Below, piece after piece: positions 63,729-64,000 of a stretch of DNA of 64,000 nt. The stretch comes from Kordiimonas pumila (GTDB lineage: Bacteria; Pseudomonadota; Alphaproteobacteria; Sphingomonadales; Kordiimonadaceae): positions 2,811,501 through 2,875,500 of the forward strand of contig NZ_CP061205.1 in NCBI RefSeq assembly GCF_015240255.1, given 5' to 3'. Each line of letters begins with the position of its first letter. Positions within the stretch are counted from its first letter, which is position 1. The position numbers and the translations under genes were made by a program. The notes beneath the pieces were generated by a model. That model was given only the letters and a program-made list of their open reading frames with translations, did not search any database and was not told the origin of the DNA.

Positions 63729-64000
63729 TGCCCACCTCCCTTTGCTGGCGGGCGCTTCTGTCCGGCAGGTCATGCCAGTTGCCGGTGGTCATTAAATCTT
63801 GCCAGCGCTGATAAAAAAGCCGCTGATTGGCATCATTCAATGAGCCTCGGTGGATAATGCCCGGAAAATCAGTATCCGCAAGTTCTGACCCTAACCCCAT
63901 ACTGTAACAAAGCTTTTGCTTCCGAGTAATCACCCCAGCATTGGCGCGGGTTGAAAATTCCCAGTTTTCGCCGTCATCCATTTCAAACACACCGGCCGGG
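63715..64000 (-). CDS. Aromatic ring-hydroxylating dioxygenase, alpha subunit, C-terminal part (cut by window edge)
   Basis: About 95 codons at the window end, minus strand. VFEMDDGENWEFSTR is the alpha-subunit signature (the Rieske-type oxygenase catalytic-domain block E-x-DD-x-ENW), and GLGSELADTDFPGIIHRG with NQRLFYQRWQDLM follows. The Rieske and iron-binding parts lie beyond base 64000. The stop at 63715-63717 overlaps the beta-subunit start by 14 bases. Class (biphenyl/phenylpropionate vs naphthalene type) cannot be settled from this piece. Confidence 0.9.
   Translation of the reverse strand, partial: PAGVFEMDDGENWEFSTRANAGVITRKQKLCYSMGLGSELADTDFPGIIHRGSLNDANQRLFYQRWQDLMTTGNWHDLPDRSARQQREVGNDDR

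Noticed and set aside
1-64000. Insertion sequences, prophage, integrase sites or CRISPR arrays
   Set aside because: No transposase, integrase, capsid or Cas-like protein and no regularly spaced repeats are seen; the single tRNA shows no duplicated 3' end nearby.

Overview
The window is one contiguous stretch of an alphaproteobacterial chromosome, AT-leaning by eye. Evidence for the class: a MipZ division-site ATPase, an ATP12-type F1-ATPase assembly chaperone, a ClpS-ClpA pair, a DUF3572 gene next to a zinc-finger DinB, and a LexA box of the alphaproteobacterial form GTTC-N7-GTTC. The TonB receptor, the D-glutamate genes and the aromatic dioxygenase suggest a marine heterotroph of the Kordiimonadales/Sphingomonadales type; that placement is inference. 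No insertion sequence, prophage or CRISPR array is visible.

Layout. 1-5.4 kb (+): end of a DUF3572 gene, a HAD-like phosphatase, dinB, a diguanylate cyclase, RidA, a glycerophosphodiester phosphodiesterase and a FemAB-like acyltransferase. 5.5-11.9 kb (-): clpS-clpA, a phosphohexomutase, then mipZ, a membrane DnaJ protein and a periplasmic binding protein. 12-17.7 kb: a Bax-like glucosaminidase and panC (+), facing mgtE, a response regulator and an M28 peptidase (-). 17.9-21.1 kb: tRNA-Leu(GAG), an orphan FliN-like protein, lipB and a glycosyltransferase-like gene. 21.1-28.3 kb (-): a housekeeping run, degQ-rarA-RNase H-like-crcB-rluC-HAD-membrane protein-atp12-small membrane protein. 28.4-30 kb (-): a LexA-controlled second Y-family polymerase with a zinc-ribbon partner. 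30-32.8 kb: LysR regulator divergent from DoxX-pirin-flavodoxin.

32.8-56.3 kb is accessory and catabolic. It has a YncE-like propeller, a CocE/X-Pro peptidase-family hydrolase with a TetR regulator, dgcN-dgcA (D-glutamate to N-acetyl-D-glutamate to N-acetyl-L-glutamate), two paralogous AraC regulators, tdh-kbl with an XRE-cupin regulator, an amidase, a lipoprotein N-acyl-D-amino-acid deacylase, a PPOX-type flavoprotein, a YkvI-type transporter, a beta-lactamase-fold serine hydrolase with a membrane tail, a TonB-dependent receptor and two alpha/beta hydrolases. Read together it looks like an uptake and dismantling system for D-amino-acid conjugates or peptidoglycan-like peptides: receptor, periplasmic hydrolases, inner-membrane transporter, cytoplasmic amidase and racemising enzymes. 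This integration is inference and is the best candidate in the window for an undescribed system.

56.4-64 kb: a TetR gene converges on a minus-strand aromatic pathway that continues past the window edge: ring-hydroxylating dioxygenase alpha and beta subunits, cis-dihydrodiol dehydrogenase, nitronate monooxygenase-like protein, acyl-CoA ligase-like protein, and the meta-cleavage lower pathway (hydratase, acylating acetaldehyde dehydrogenase, 4-hydroxy-2-oxovalerate aldolase). The ring-cleavage dioxygenase and C-C hydrolase are not in view.
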